A stretch of 64,000 nucleotides of DNA from Cetobacterium sp. NK01 (lineage in GTDB: Bacteria; Fusobacteriota; Fusobacteriia; Fusobacteriales; Fusobacteriaceae), in assembly GCF_024506395.1 (NCBI RefSeq), contig NZ_JANIBO010000001.1, forward strand, positions 496,001-560,000, read 5' to 3'. The position numbers and the translations under genes are program-made. Positions 42,834-52,273 of the stretch are shown in pieces. Numbering within the stretch: the stretch's first letter is position 1; each line of letters begins with the position of its first letter. The notes under the pieces were generated by a model, which worked only from the letters and a program-made list of their open reading frames with translations, did no database searches and was not told the DNA's origin.

Positions 42834-44372
42834 TTATTTCACTTTTTTTATTGTATCTACAACAGTACCATCTCTATACTCAACAACTGCAACTATTTCA
42901 TCTTCAAACTCAATATCATTCTCTTGTCCAGTCATGTTTCTAGCTATCTCTCTTAACTCCCCTATTGTTTTTATTGGAAGTTTGGAATCTTTAAATTTTT
43001 CTAATAAATCTTTTCTTAAAGGATTTATAGCAATTCCTCTTTCAGTTACAAGAATATCAACTGTTTCTCCTGGTGTAGTTAAAGTTGTAACTTTGTCTTT
43101 TACAACAGATATTCTAGAATTAACAAGCTGTGATACTATTATACATAATTTTGAACCTGCAGCTGTATCAGAGTGACCACCTGATCCTCCCATTATAACT
43201 CCATTAGACCCTGTTGTTACATTTACATTAAAGTTTGTATCAATCTCTGTAGCTCCTAAAATGACAACATCTAACTTATTTACAACTGCTCCTTTATTGT
43301 TTGCATTGGCATACATTGATGCTGACATCGTTATATGTGCTGGATTTTCCTTAGCTGATTTTATAGCATCTAAGTCAAAACATTGAACATCAAATAAAGC
43401 TTTAAACAGTCCCTCTTTATACATATCAACAATATACCCTGTTATTCCTCCAGATGCAAAACTTCCACAAATCTCTTTTTGCTTCATTATATTTTTTAAC
43501 TGTGCTGCTACAGCTAAAGATATTCCTCCTGCACCAGTTTGAAAACTCATACCATTCTTTAAGTATCCAGATTCCTCAATAAATTTTGCTGTTAAATCTG
43601 CAACTTTTAATCCAATCGGATTTTTAGTTATTTGAGTTGTTCCCGACACAATTCCTTTCGGATCTCCTATTGCATCTACAACTAAAACATAATCTACTAA
43701 AGTTTGATTTATTTCAATTGTCGTGTTTGGATACTCAACTAGGTTATCTGTTATAGCCACAACTATATTAGCTAACTCTGCATCTGTATGTGCATATCCT
43801 AATGCTCCACAAGCTGATTTTCCATCTACACCATTTATATTTCCATATTCATCACTTGTAGGAGCTGCCATGAATGCAATATCAATAGTTCTCTCTCCTG
43901 ATTCAAATATTCTTGCTCTTCCACCATGTGTATGCATTATAGCAGGTCTTTCTAACTTCCCTTGAGATATAGCTTCGGCTACTGGTCCAGATATATACGC
44001 TGCATATATTTGAGTTACCACCTTATCTTCTATCATTTTTACCAACCCTTTATGACAAGGGAATATAGAACTTGCTGCTATTGTTATATTTTTATATCCT
44101 CTTTTTGCAATCTCTTCCATTACCATATTTAAAACAAAATCCCCATTTCTTAAATGATGGTGAAACGAAACTACCATCCCATCCTTCAATGGTAATTTAT
44201 CCATTAATTTGTTTAAATCTGTATGTAATTTTGAATCTTGAGCAGATATAGTTTTAAATTTAAAATCCTTTTTTATTACTCCATCTTTATTTGAAAGATA
44301 CCCTTTGTATTGTTTTACGTTTCCATATCCTTCTATAAATTCAGGAATTTCTCTTCCTAAAATATTTTTCAT
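42834..44372 (-). CDS. citF: Citrate/citramalate lyase alpha subunit
   Basis: A 512-residue acyl-ACP:carboxylate acyl-CoA-type transferase subunit. It swaps acetyl on the CitD carrier for citrate or citramalate. Visible motifs are MVVSFHHHLRNGD (about 65-77), GVDGKSACGALGYAHTD (about 180-196), and GGSGGHSDTAAGSKL (about 395-409). It ends the operon that starts with glutamate mutase, so citramalate (2-methylmalate) is the likely natural substrate. Confidence 0.93.
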   Translation of the reverse strand: MKNILGREIPEFIEGYGNVKQYKGYLSNKDGVIKKDFKFKTISAQDSKLHTDLNKLMDKLPLKDGMVVSFHHHLRNGDFVLNMVMEEIAKRGYKNITIAASSIFPCHKGLVKMIEDKVVTQIYAAYISGPVAEAISQGKLERPAIMHTHGGRARIFESGERTIDIAFMAAPTSDEYGNINGVDGKSACGALGYAHTDAELANIVVAITDNLVEYPNTTIEINQTLVDYVLVVDAIGDPKGIVSGTTQITKNPIGLKVADLTAKFIEESGYLKNGMSFQTGAGGISLAVAAQLKNIMKQKEICGSFASGGITGYIVDMYKEGLFKALFDVQCFDLDAIKSAKENPAHITMSASMYANANNKGAVVNKLDVVILGATEIDTNFNVNVTTGSNGVIMGGSGGHSDTAAGSKLCIIVSQLVNSRISVVKDKVTTLTTPGETVDILVTERGIAINPLRKDLLEKFKDSKLPIKTIGELREIARNMTGQENDIEFEDEIVAVVEYRDGTVVDTIKKVK

Positions 44373-44391
44373 TAGAACACCTCACCCTAAA

Positions 44392-45264
44392 TTAATCTAA
44401 TAATCCAATCATTTCAGCAATTTCTAAAGTTTGGATAGCTCTATTTATAATTGGAAGATCAACCATCTTTCCATCTAAAGAGAACACTCCTAATCCTTCT
44501 TTTTCCGCTTCTTCTTTTGCTGCCATAACTCTTAAAGCATGATTTATCTCCTGCTTTGTTGGAGAATATACTTCATGAATTGTATCTATTTGTCTTGGGT
44601 TTATAGCTAACTTTCCAGAGAATCCTAACATCTTAGCTTTTCTCGAATCTGCAGCTAATCCTTCGTAATCATTTGTATCAGTAAAAGGTGTATCTATTGC
44701 ATCTACTTTTAATGCTTTACAAGCATTTACTACCTTTGTTCTAGCATAAAATAACTCTTCTGAATCTTTAGTTCTTTTTACTGCTAAATCTGCAGCTAAA
44801 TCTTCTCCACCTAATAAAACAGCTTGAATTCTATTAGAAGACTTTATTGTTTCATAAACAGTTTCCACTCCATAAGCCGTTTCTACTAAAGCATGAACTT
44901 TTATAGTTCCTACTTCAAACCCTTCCTCTTTTTCAATTCTTTCTAACTCTTTTTCCAAAATCTCCATATCTTCTGGAGTAGCCTTTGGAAGTAGTATTGC
45001 ATCTGGCTTTAATCTAGCCATCTTATCTATATCTGTCATTGCAAATGGAGATGATAGTGGATTTATCCTTATTACAACTTCTGTTTCTCCATAATTCATA
45101 GTTCTCATAGCTTCTGTTACTAATATTCTTGCTGCATCTTTTTCTGTTAAAGCAACTGCATCTTCTAAATCAAATATTACTGAATCTGCTCCAAATGTAT
45201 CTGCTGTTTGTAGCATTCCTGGGTTATTTCCAGGCATAAATAACATTGTTCTTCTTAATTTCAC
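44392..45264 (-). CDS. citE: Citrate/citramalate lyase beta subunit
   Basis: A 290-residue CitE-type TIM barrel that cleaves the acyl-carrier thioester to acetyl-ACP and a 2-oxoacid. RRTMLFMPGNNP (about 4-15) starts the barrel; metal-ligand Glu and Asp regions are seen in VIFDLEDAV (about 29-37), LVETAYGVE (about 126-134) and LGGEDLAADL (about 150-159). Its gene lies between citD and citF. Confidence 0.95.
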   Translation of the reverse strand: MKLRRTMLFMPGNNPGMLQTADTFGADSVIFDLEDAVALTEKDAARILVTEAMRTMNYGETEVVIRINPLSSPFAMTDIDKMARLKPDAILLPKATPEDMEILEKELERIEKEEGFEVGTIKVHALVETAYGVETVYETIKSSNRIQAVLLGGEDLAADLAVKRTKDSEELFYARTKVVNACKALKVDAIDTPFTDTNDYEGLAADSRKAKMLGFSGKLAINPRQIDTIHEVYSPTKQEINHALRVMAAKEEAEKEGLGVFSLDGKMVDLPIINRAIQTLEIAEMIGLLD

Positions 45265-45294
45265 ACTAACACCTCACCTTAAAAGGAATATTTA

Positions 45295-45552
45295 TCAACC
45301 TCTTTTAACAGCTCCTTCAATTCTAGCTCTTATTGTATAATCTAAAGCTCCTTTATCTTGAGCTTTTACTAAAACTGAAGTAATTCCCATCTCTTTTAAT
45401 TTCTCTTCAATAACCATCTTTATATGATTTCCAAACTGCTTTTCTACAACACTTTCTAATTCAATACTTATTCCATTTTCACTTGGAGTTAACATTACAA
45501 ATATATCATTAGACTCTAATGTTCCACATTTAGCAGGTTTATTTATTGTCAT
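45295..45552 (-). CDS. citD: Citrate/citramalate lyase acyl carrier protein
   Basis: An 85-residue acyl carrier. From the ATG at 45552 the attachment serine falls at Ser14 in GTLESND, the known position. A GTG nine bases upstream overlaps the GAGG ribosome site and is less likely. The carrier needs a phosphoribosyl-dephospho-CoA group made by CitG and CitX and an acetyl group from CitC; none of these genes is in the window. Confidence 0.92.
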   Translation of the reverse strand: MTINKPAKCGTLESNDIFVMLTPSENGISIELESVVEKQFGNHIKMVIEEKLKEMGITSVLVKAQDKGALDYTIRARIEGAVKRG

Positions 45553-45587
45553 TCTATTCACCTCTTAGAATTTTCTATAAAATTAAA

Positions 45588-45616
45588 GGAAAAGGTAGGA
45601 GACCCCCACCTTTTCC
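45588..45616 (-). terminator. Intercistronic hairpin between mal and citD
   Basis: A 9-bp stem (GGAAAAGGT with ACCTTTTCC) with a GC-rich 11-base loop, then TTTAATTTTAT on the minus strand. It may partly end transcription so that citDEF is made at a lower level than glmSLE-mal. Confidence 0.6.
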
Positions 45617-45632
45617 CAGAATTAAAAGTCTA

Positions 45633-46874
45633 TTACTTTCTTCTGTTTACTAAAGCTTCTACTCTGCTCATTTCGTTAAATACAATCATGTATCCTTCGT
45701 CAACACCCATTCCTGGTTTTGCTAAAACTTGAAGAGCTCCACATGCCATAGCTATGTTAGTAGTAACTTCAGCTGATCTGTTAGTCTCGTTACAAGTTCC
45801 TCCACAGTAAGAACCAATTCCTACTTTATTACAGTAAAGAATTGCATCTGCTATGTTATTTACTCCTCCTAAATCTGGAGTTTTTATTTGAACTACATGT
45901 CCAGCTTTAGCATCAGCAAAAGCTGCGATATCCTCATAAGTGTTACACCACTCATCAGCAACTAACTCGATTCCCATGTTTCTTCTATCTACTTCAGCTG
46001 TCAATGCTGCTAAAGCTTCAATTTGTTTATCTCTATCTTCTACATCCATAGGACCTTCAATTCTTAATTTAAATGGTTTTGCTGCATCTACTAATGTTTG
46101 TAAATAGTCTGCCATTTTTGTTGTATCCCCATCAAATGCTGCTCCAATTGTTCCATATACATCTATGTGTAAAATAGGAGTATAGTCTTCTGAATCTCTT
46201 AAGTGGATTATTCTATCTCTTAACCATCCAACATACTCAAGTAATAACTCTCCATTTTTACCTAATTTTGTTTCTACATGATTTATTAAAGCATGTGGTA
46301 AAACATCAGCAGATTTTATAATCATTTTGTCTGCATTTTCGTATCTGTTATCTCCTGATTGAGTGAATATAGGTCTTTTTGAAATTTCCAAACCTGTATT
46401 ATAGTCTTTTTGAATAACTTCAGCCATAGTTACTTTTCTAGCTTTTGCTACAGCATCTAATAAAGCTTGAGTAATTCCATATCTTATAGCAGTATGTAAT
46501 CTTTTTCCATCTAATAACATTCCATCAAACTCTTCAGCTAATGATTTGAAGTTATCTAACTCTTTTCCAATTAACTTTGGAGCGATTTCTTTTTCAATTA
46601 CCGGAATAAAATCTTTAGCTAGGAATAATGGGTCTCTTCCTCCTGCACCTGAATATTGTACTGCTGCACAATCTCCAAATGCTACTTGACCATCTTCTAA
46701 TATTAATTGTACAGAGATTGCTTCTCCAGCTTGTCTAATTGAAGTAAATCCTTCTGTTACTGGCTCTCCTACATAAGCAAATCCATCATGTCCTGCTCCT
46801 TTTTTTATAGCTCTTTGGTCATCAAAGTAGAAACCTGTTTTTCCTGCTGAACATACTACATCAACTATTCTCAT
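45633..46874 (-). CDS. mal: Methylaspartate ammonia-lyase
   Basis: A 413-residue enolase-superfamily enzyme that deaminates (2S,3S)-3-methylaspartate to mesaconate. Metal and catalytic segments seen are HIDVYGTIG (about 237), RIEGPMDVEDR (about 270), ELVADEWCNTYED (about 303), and QIKTPDLGGVNN (about 331) with the catalytic Lys. Length is that of Clostridium tetanomorphum MAL. It follows glmE after a 93-base gap holding a hairpin and has AGGAGG before its ATG. Confidence 0.97.
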   Translation of the reverse strand: MRIVDVVCSAGKTGFYFDDQRAIKKGAGHDGFAYVGEPVTEGFTSIRQAGEAISVQLILEDGQVAFGDCAAVQYSGAGGRDPLFLAKDFIPVIEKEIAPKLIGKELDNFKSLAEEFDGMLLDGKRLHTAIRYGITQALLDAVAKARKVTMAEVIQKDYNTGLEISKRPIFTQSGDNRYENADKMIIKSADVLPHALINHVETKLGKNGELLLEYVGWLRDRIIHLRDSEDYTPILHIDVYGTIGAAFDGDTTKMADYLQTLVDAAKPFKLRIEGPMDVEDRDKQIEALAALTAEVDRRNMGIELVADEWCNTYEDIAAFADAKAGHVVQIKTPDLGGVNNIADAILYCNKVGIGSYCGGTCNETNRSAEVTTNIAMACGALQVLAKPGMGVDEGYMIVFNEMSRVEALVNRRK

Positions 46875-46897
46875 TTTAATTCCTCCTGATTTTTACG

Positions 46898-46915
46898 AGG
46901 GAGATCTCTCTCCCT
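46898..46915. other. Small hairpin in the glmE-mal gap
   Basis: AGGGAGA-TCTC-TCTCCCT forms a compact stem-loop about 10 bases before the mal ribosome site. There is no U tract, so it may protect or process the mRNA. Confidence 0.5.
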
Positions 46916-46967
46916 AACTTTTATAATAAATCAAATTTTAAATAATATTTTTTTATTTTTATAGAAA

Positions 46968-48425
46968 TTATTTTGTTGCTGGTCTTCCAATTAATGTTCC
47001 TTTTCCTACAGCAAATATATCATCTACTGTCATTTGGAAGCTTATTGGTCTTCCTTCAAAATCCGCTCTTTCTTGTAATTTAGCAGTGTGGAAAGCTTTT
47101 ATATCTTCTGATAGAGGTAAGTTTCCAGCATTTAAATATCTGATCATTCCGTTGTTATCTCTAGCTGGTAACATTTTTCCTGCATTATATTTAGATGGTG
47201 CAAATGGAATATCTAAAACTCCCTGCTCAAACGCTTTAACAGTTCCTACTGCTAAATCCCCATTTCCTAACTCAATTACTTTATCAATAATTTGCTTAAC
47301 TTCTCTTTTTATCATATCTTTTTCAAATTGAACTTCTTCAGAGTTTGGTAAATTTTGCCCTCTTAATAAGTTTAATACCATTTTTGTTGCTCTAATTCCC
47401 ATTGCGTTAGCTTCTTTTGTTGGTACTCCAATAGCTTCGTGAGGTGTTTTTACGATAACTTTTGTTGCTCCTGCTAATGCTGCTGCTGACGCTCCATTTG
47501 AAATAACTCCAAAGGCTTTAGCTTCATCTTCAGGGAATCCTCCCATCCACTGGTGGAATACAGAAGTCAATTGCATATTCTCATAACCAAACTCTTTACA
47601 GTACTCTTCAGCTTGCTCCATCATAGATCTTACTGCAGCAACGTCTTGTACTAAGTTTCCACATTGACCATATCCTAAAGTGATATTTTTAACTCCTTGC
47701 TCAGCAGCCAATAAACACTCAATAATTTGAACAGCATTTGAAATTGATGGTGGAACTAATGTTCCTGTTAATGGTCCAAACGGTTCTCTATTGATAGAAA
47801 CTCCTTGTTCTTCGTACCATCCAACTAATCTATCACAATATTGCCAATCTCTTATTGTTTGTTCTAAACTTACTGATTTTGCATAAGGAATGTTATAAGA
47901 TATTCCTCCACCCTCGTTTGATGTATATCCAGCAGCAAGCATTATCTCTGATAATAATCTAGCATCTGGAGTTCCATGTCTTAATTGTAAAGGTAAGTTT
48001 ACTGCTTCTACAACTTCTCTACAACCTTTAACTCCATGGTTTACACCTGGGAATCCATTTAATAATGATCTTCCTGCTTTTTTAGACTCTTCAATTCCTT
48101 TTTCACAGTTCTCATATTTATTTTGTCTTGTATAAGAATCTATTGTAGATGGTAATAAATCAGCTCCACCCTCTTTATCTAAGAAATTTAATAACTCAAT
48201 ATGTTGCTCAATTAAAGCAACTCCCGCTCTTGGTTGAGCTAAAGTTATATTTTTTGCTTTTGCATCCATTAATTTTTTAGCGAAGTTTTTGTGCTCAGGT
48301 AAAGCTTTATGATAAGCTACCGCTTCCTCCAAATTTACATCTGCCCCTGTTGGCCACTGCTTTAAAACCTCTTCTCTTACTTTAAAGAACTCTTCATCAG
48401 TCCATTTTTTAAATTTTAAATTCAT
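46968..48425 (-). CDS. glmE: Glutamate mutase epsilon (large) subunit
   Basis: A 485-residue TIM-barrel subunit that, with GlmS and adenosylcobalamin, rearranges L-glutamate to 3-methylaspartate. It holds [15 protein letters not shown] (about 107), [13 protein letters not shown] (about 127), [10 protein letters not shown] (about 149) and [14 protein letters not shown] (about 172), all family signatures. Start is behind GGAGGAATC. Confidence 0.97.
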   Translation of the reverse strand: MNLKFKKWTDEEFFKVREEVLKQWPTGADVNLEEAVAYHKALPEHKNFAKKLMDAKAKNITLAQPRAGVALIEQHIELLNFLDKEGGADLLPSTIDSYTRQNKYENCEKGIEESKKAGRSLLNGFPGVNHGVKGCREVVEAVNLPLQLRHGTPDARLLSEIMLAAGYTSNEGGGISYNIPYAKSVSLEQTIRDWQYCDRLVGWYEEQGVSINREPFGPLTGTLVPPSISNAVQIIECLLAAEQGVKNITLGYGQCGNLVQDVAAVRSMMEQAEEYCKEFGYENMQLTSVFHQWMGGFPEDEAKAFGVISNGASAAALAGATKVIVKTPHEAIGVPTKEANAMGIRATKMVLNLLRGQNLPNSEEVQFEKDMIKREVKQIIDKVIELGNGDLAVGTVKAFEQGVLDIPFAPSKYNAGKMLPARDNNGMIRYLNAGNLPLSEDIKAFHTAKLQERADFEGRPISFQMTVDDIFAVGKGTLIGRPATK

Positions 48426-48447
48426 TGATCAGATTCCTCCTCAAAAC

Positions 48448-49854
48448 TTATACTTCAATCAGATATTTTTTCATTATTTTTATCGCTAAATCCGGCTCTT
48501 TTTGAGCTAATAATCCCATAGATGATAGAATATATGTTTTATCTACCATAAACTTTGGATTTTCTGGTTTTAAATATATCGGTTCTGCTGGATTAAATTT
48601 TCCTGCTTCTAAAATCCCTCTTGGATTTTCACTATGAACAATAACTCCCCCAGTTCCTATTATATACGGTGCATTTAAAAGATCTTTTCCACTTTGATTA
48701 AACATTGTTCCCATAGGAGTGTATATACACTCAAGAACTCCACAGTGTCTTGTCATGGATAACTCTGTAGCTACTTTAGCCATTGCTTCATCAAATAAAA
48801 TCTCCTCTTTTGATTGAGGAACCATTTTTATATGATCATGTCTATAATTACAGTGACCTTTAACATCCCATTTTTTATCAACATCATTTAAATAATTTCT
48901 TATTTTTCTAGTTCCAGCTGCTTCCAATAAAGAGATTGCCGAATATCTCATCCCTAGATCTCCCTCAACAGTTCTTTTTGCAACAGGGTCTTCTAATCCT
49001 TTTAATAGAACTCCAGGTTTAGATGGATCTCCTTTTCCAATAGAATGAATATCTGTTGTTGCTCCACCGATATCTACTATTATTAAATCTCCAATACCAT
49101 CCTCTTCATCTGTCCCTTCAGATAATACTTCTGCTGCTTTTAATACTGCTGCTGGAGTAGGCATTAATATTCCACTAATGAAACTTTCAGCCTTTTTCAT
49201 TCCTTTAGCTTCTATTATCTTATTCATAAATACTTTTCTAATTTCTTCACGTGCAGGTTCAACATTAAGCTTATTTATTTTAGGCATAACATTATCTGCC
49301 ATATAATAATCTATTTTTGCTTCAATAAACATTCTTTCTATTTCATCTGATGCAGCTTTATTTCCTGCTACAATAATTGGCTTTTTTACATCATGCTCTA
49401 CCAATAATCTCGCATTATGTATAATGCAATCTTTATTTCCTCCATCAGTACCTCCTGCTAGCAAGATTATGTCCACTGGTGAATTTTTTATCTCTTCCAT
49501 CTCACGAGAATTTAATTCATATGAGTATGTTTTCATAACTCTTGCTCCCGCACCTAAAGCTGCTTTTTTTGCCGCTTCAGCTGTTAGCTCTGGAACTAAT
49601 CCAATTGCAACCATTTTTAATCCACCAGCTGCAGATGAACATGCTATTTTATCAACAAATTCAACTTGTGATATTGGTACTTCTTTTTCGATCTCTTTTA
49701 CAAGCTTCTCATAAGCTTTATCGAAACCTATCATTATATCCTCTTCGACAGTTGTTATATCTTTAGCAGTTGCTAGAATTCTTTCTCCTACTAAATCTAT
49801 CGCTGTTAACTTTGTATAAGTACTACCAAAGTCAATAGTTAGATAACATTTCAT
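48448..49854 (-). CDS. glmL: GlmL/MutL reactivating ATPase for glutamate mutase
   Basis: A 468-residue actin-like ATPase thought to exchange damaged B12 on glutamate mutase. The phosphate-binding IDFGSTYTK (about 6-14), SSAAGGLKM and DIGGATTDIHSIG (about 260-272) are seen. An ATG at 49863 is in frame, but GAG abuts it; the ATG at 49854, nine bases from GAG and matching the usual short N-terminus, is preferred. It lies between glmS and glmE, the standard order. Confidence 0.95.
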   Translation of the reverse strand: MKCYLTIDFGSTYTKLTAIDLVGERILATAKDITTVEEDIMIGFDKAYEKLVKEIEKEVPISQVEFVDKIACSSAAGGLKMVAIGLVPELTAEAAKKAALGAGARVMKTYSYELNSREMEEIKNSPVDIILLAGGTDGGNKDCIIHNARLLVEHDVKKPIIVAGNKAASDEIERMFIEAKIDYYMADNVMPKINKLNVEPAREEIRKVFMNKIIEAKGMKKAESFISGILMPTPAAVLKAAEVLSEGTDEEDGIGDLIIVDIGGATTDIHSIGKGDPSKPGVLLKGLEDPVAKRTVEGDLGMRYSAISLLEAAGTRKIRNYLNDVDKKWDVKGHCNYRHDHIKMVPQSKEEILFDEAMAKVATELSMTRHCGVLECIYTPMGTMFNQSGKDLLNAPYIIGTGGVIVHSENPRGILEAGKFNPAEPIYLKPENPKFMVDKTYILSSMGLLAQKEPDLAIKIMKKYLIEV

Positions 49855-49894
49855 AGAAATCATCTCTTTTCTTTAATTTATTGGATTTAGTTTA

Positions 49895-50308
49895 TTATAA
49901 TCCTAAATCTTCTTTTAAATCTTCTGTTGTAAGTTCAATTGGAGTTCCTGGTCTATAAACTCTATTGAATCCCATAGCTTTAAATCTAGCTTCTACATCT
50001 GACCATTCTTGTTTTCCAACAACAATGTTTCCTCCAACATAAAGTAGTATATCTTTTAATCCTGCTTCTTCACATTTTTCTCTCATACCTTGACAATCTA
50101 ATTCTCCATGTCCGTATAAAGATGAAACGATGATTGCATCTGCTTTTGTTTCAACTGCAGCATTAATGAAATCAATTTGTGGTGATAAAACTCCTATATT
50201 GATTACTTCAAATCCGTTAGTCTCTAATACATGGTGAATAATTTTATTTCCTACTGCATGACAGTCAGAACCGATTACACCAATTACTACTTTCTTTCCA
50301 TTTTTCAT
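49895..50308 (-). CDS. glmS: Glutamate mutase sigma (B12-binding) subunit
   Basis: A 137-residue cobalamin-binding subunit. The base-off motif DxHxxG is seen as DCHAVG (15-20), followed by SSLYGHGE (about 62-69) and GGNIVVGK (about 91-98). Counting from the ATG at 50308 gives the 137 residues of the clostridial protein; a GTG at 50320 overlaps the GAGG ribosome site and is rejected. It leads the operon. Confidence 0.97.
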   Translation of the reverse strand: MKNGKKVVIGVIGSDCHAVGNKIIHHVLETNGFEVINIGVLSPQIDFINAAVETKADAIIVSSLYGHGELDCQGMREKCEEAGLKDILLYVGGNIVVGKQEWSDVEARFKAMGFNRVYRPGTPIELTTEDLKEDLGL

Positions 50309-50526
50309 TGAAAATAACACCTCACTATTTTTTTTCCTATAAAAAACAAACTTTTATAATATATTTTATACACTACGTTTTAAAAAAACACAATAGAAAT
50401 AATAAATTTATATCATTGATTTTTTAACTATTTATAAAATATATTGTAATCATTCGTGTGAACAAAATTTAATTTAATGTTTTCCTACATTAATATATCT
50501 ATGCTATACAGAATAGTATGATTTCA

Positions 50527-50555
50527 TTGATTTTTTTTTATAACTATGCTATACT
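50527..50555 (+). promoter_or_regulatory. rimP-nusA operon promoter
   Basis: TTGATT (50527-50532), 17-base spacer, TATACT (50550-50555). One copy of the CTATGCTATAC repeat covers the -10. Confidence 0.65.
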
Positions 50556-50584
50556 CTAATTGGATAATTTATACTAGAGCTGAC

Positions 50585-50607
50585 AAGAGTGGGGAAATCC
50601 CACTCTT
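50585..50607 (+). promoter_or_regulatory. Leader hairpin of the rimP-nusA operon
   Basis: A 9-bp stem (AAGAGTGGG with CCCACTCTT) and 5-base loop followed by TTCTTTATAG, 35 bases before the rimP ATG. It resembles an attenuator and may let NusA control its own operon. Confidence 0.6.
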
Positions 50608-50642
50608 TCTTTATAGTTTTTATTTGGAAAGAGGTGAAATTT

Positions 50643-51128
50643 ATGATAAAACTTGATAAAAGAGAAATGGAAGAAACTCTTTTAAAAATAGAAAAAATTG
50701 TTACTCCTGCTATCGAAAAGAGAGAGGTTGATTTAGTTGACTTAGAGTATGTCCAAGAAGGAGGATATTTATACGTACGTATTTTTATTGAAAATCCCAA
50801 CGGAGACATAACTCTTGAAGATTGCGGGTCTCTTAGTAACGAAATTGATGAAGCTATTGATGCTTTAATCCCACACAAATTCTTCTTAGAAGTTTCTTCA
50901 CCGGGAGTTGAAAGACCTTTAAAAAAAGAAGCCGACTTTATAAGATTTAATGGTGAGAAAATTAAAGTAAGTTTAAAACATAAGCTTAATGATAGCAAAA
51001 ATTTTGAGGGTATCATACAAGATTTTAAAGAAAATAACCTTTATTTAAAAGTTAAAAATGAAACTTTAGAAATACCTTTTAAAGAGATAAAAAAAGCTAA
51101 TATTGTTTTTGATTTTAGTGATATTTAA
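50643..51128 (+). CDS. rimP: Ribosome maturation factor RimP
   Basis: A 161-residue 30S assembly factor. It has an N-terminal alpha/beta domain with LEYVQEGGYLYVRIFIE (about 37-53), the conserved LEVSSPGVERPLKK (about 81-94) and an SH3-like C-terminal half. A frame extends upstream to 50589, but AGAGGTG places the start at the ATG at 50643. It opens the transcription/translation operon. Confidence 0.95.
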   Translation: MIKLDKREMEETLLKIEKIVTPAIEKREVDLVDLEYVQEGGYLYVRIFIENPNGDITLEDCGSLSNEIDEAIDALIPHKFFLEVSSPGVERPLKKEADFIRFNGEKIKVSLKHKLNDSKNFEGIIQDFKENNLYLKVKNETLEIPFKEIKKANIVFDFSDI

Positions 51129-51166
51129 TTAATATTATTTAGTTATAGTTAGGAGGAAAACCCATT

Positions 51167-52273
51167 ATGAAAAGTAAGGATGGTAAAATCTTTTTAGAGG
51201 CTCTTGAGCAGCTTGAAAAAGAAAAAGGAATAAATAAAGAAAGTCTTCTTGAAGCAGTAGAGCAAGCTATGCTTGCAGCTTACAAAAAACATTACGGAGA
51301 AGAAGAGAACGTTGAAGTTGAAATCAACAGATCAACTGGTGAAGTAAAGGTTTTTGAAATTAAAACGGTTGTTACTGCTGAAGATTTATATGATGCTGCT
51401 TTAGAAGTTTCTGTTGAGGATGCTGCTGAAGCTGGTCATAAAAGAGTTAAAGTTGGAGACGTTATTAAGCTTGAAGTTAATTGTGAAGAGTTTAGAAGAA
51501 ATGCAATCCAAAATGGTAAACAAATCGTTATTCAAAAAGTTAGAGAAGCTGAAAGACAAAATATCTTTGATAAATTTAAAGTTAAAGAACATGATATTAT
51601 TACTGGTATCATCAGAAGAATCGACGAAAAAAGAAATATTTTCATCGAATTTGATGGATGTGAAGCTATTTTAACTACTGCTGAGCAGTCTCCAGCAGAT
51701 GTTTACAGAGTTGGAGAAAGAATTAAGGTTTATGTTGCAGAAGTAGAAAAAACAAATAAATTCCCTAAAATAGTTATTTCTAGAAAAAACGAGGGCTTAT
51801 TAAAGAAACTATTTGAATTAGAAATTCCTGAGATTGCTGAAGGGGTTATTGAAATTAAATCTGTTGCTAGAGAAGCTGGTTCAAGAGCTAAAGTTGCTGT
51901 ATACTCAGCTGATGAAAATATAGATACTGTTGGAGCTTGTATAGGTCAAAAAGGATTAAGAATTAGAAATATTGTTAATGAATTAAATGGTGAAAAAATT
52001 GATATCGTTGTTTGGAAAGAAGATGTAGAAGAATTTGTTTCTGCTGTTCTTAGTCCAGCTAAGGTTATCAGTGTCGAAGTTCTTGAAGAAGGGACTACTG
52101 CTAGGGTTTTAGTTGAGAATTCACAACTTTCTTTAGCTATTGGTAAAAATGGACAAAACGCTAGACTTGCTGCTAAATTAACTGGTATGAGAGTAGATAT
52201 TAAAACGGTAGATTCTTTTAAAGCTGAAACAGGAAATGAAACTGTTACTTTGGATGAGGAAGAAAATGCTTAA
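51167..52273 (+). CDS. nusA: Transcription termination/antitermination factor NusA
   Basis: A 368-residue NusA that binds RNA polymerase and nascent RNA. It has an N-terminal polymerase-binding domain (1-130), an S1 domain (about 133-205; GIIRRIDEKRNIFIEF) and two KH domains (about 215-350; GACIGQKGLRIRNIVNEL and AIGKNGQNARLAAKLTG). The acidic repeats of E. coli NusA are missing, as in most Gram-positive types. Its end overlaps ylxR by 8 bases. Confidence 0.97.
   Translation: MKSKDGKIFLEALEQLEKEKGINKESLLEAVEQAMLAAYKKHYGEEENVEVEINRSTGEVKVFEIKTVVTAEDLYDAALEVSVEDAAEAGHKRVKVGDVIKLEVNCEEFRRNAIQNGKQIVIQKVREAERQNIFDKFKVKEHDIITGIIRRIDEKRNIFIEFDGCEAILTTAEQSPADVYRVGERIKVYVAEVEKTNKFPKIVISRKNEGLLKKLFELEIPEIAEGVIEIKSVAREAGSRAKVAVYSADENIDTVGACIGQKGLRIRNIVNELNGEKIDIVVWKEDVEEFVSAVLSPAKVISVEVLEEGTTARVLVENSQLSLAIGKNGQNARLAAKLTGMRVDIKTVDSFKAETGNETVTLDEEENA

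Larger units (their letters stand above)
50309..50642. promoter_or_regulatory. Divergent control region, glmS and rimP operons
   Basis: This 334-base gap holds the rimP promoter and leader hairpin (listed separately), a weak candidate glmS promoter on the minus strand (TTGTGT at 50393-50388, 17 bases, TATAAA at 50370-50365), and an exact 11-base direct repeat CTATGCTATAC at 50499 and 50544. I see no cobalamin riboswitch core or T-box. Confidence 0.5.

Noticed and set aside
50309..50642. Possible cobalamin riboswitch ahead of the B12-dependent glutamate mutase operon
   Set aside because: I could not find the conserved B12-box core or a fitting multi-stem structure in this AT-rich gap.
50549..51016. 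A 155-codon minus-strand frame opposite rimP
   Set aside because: It overlaps the well-supported rimP gene and has no domain or ribosome site.
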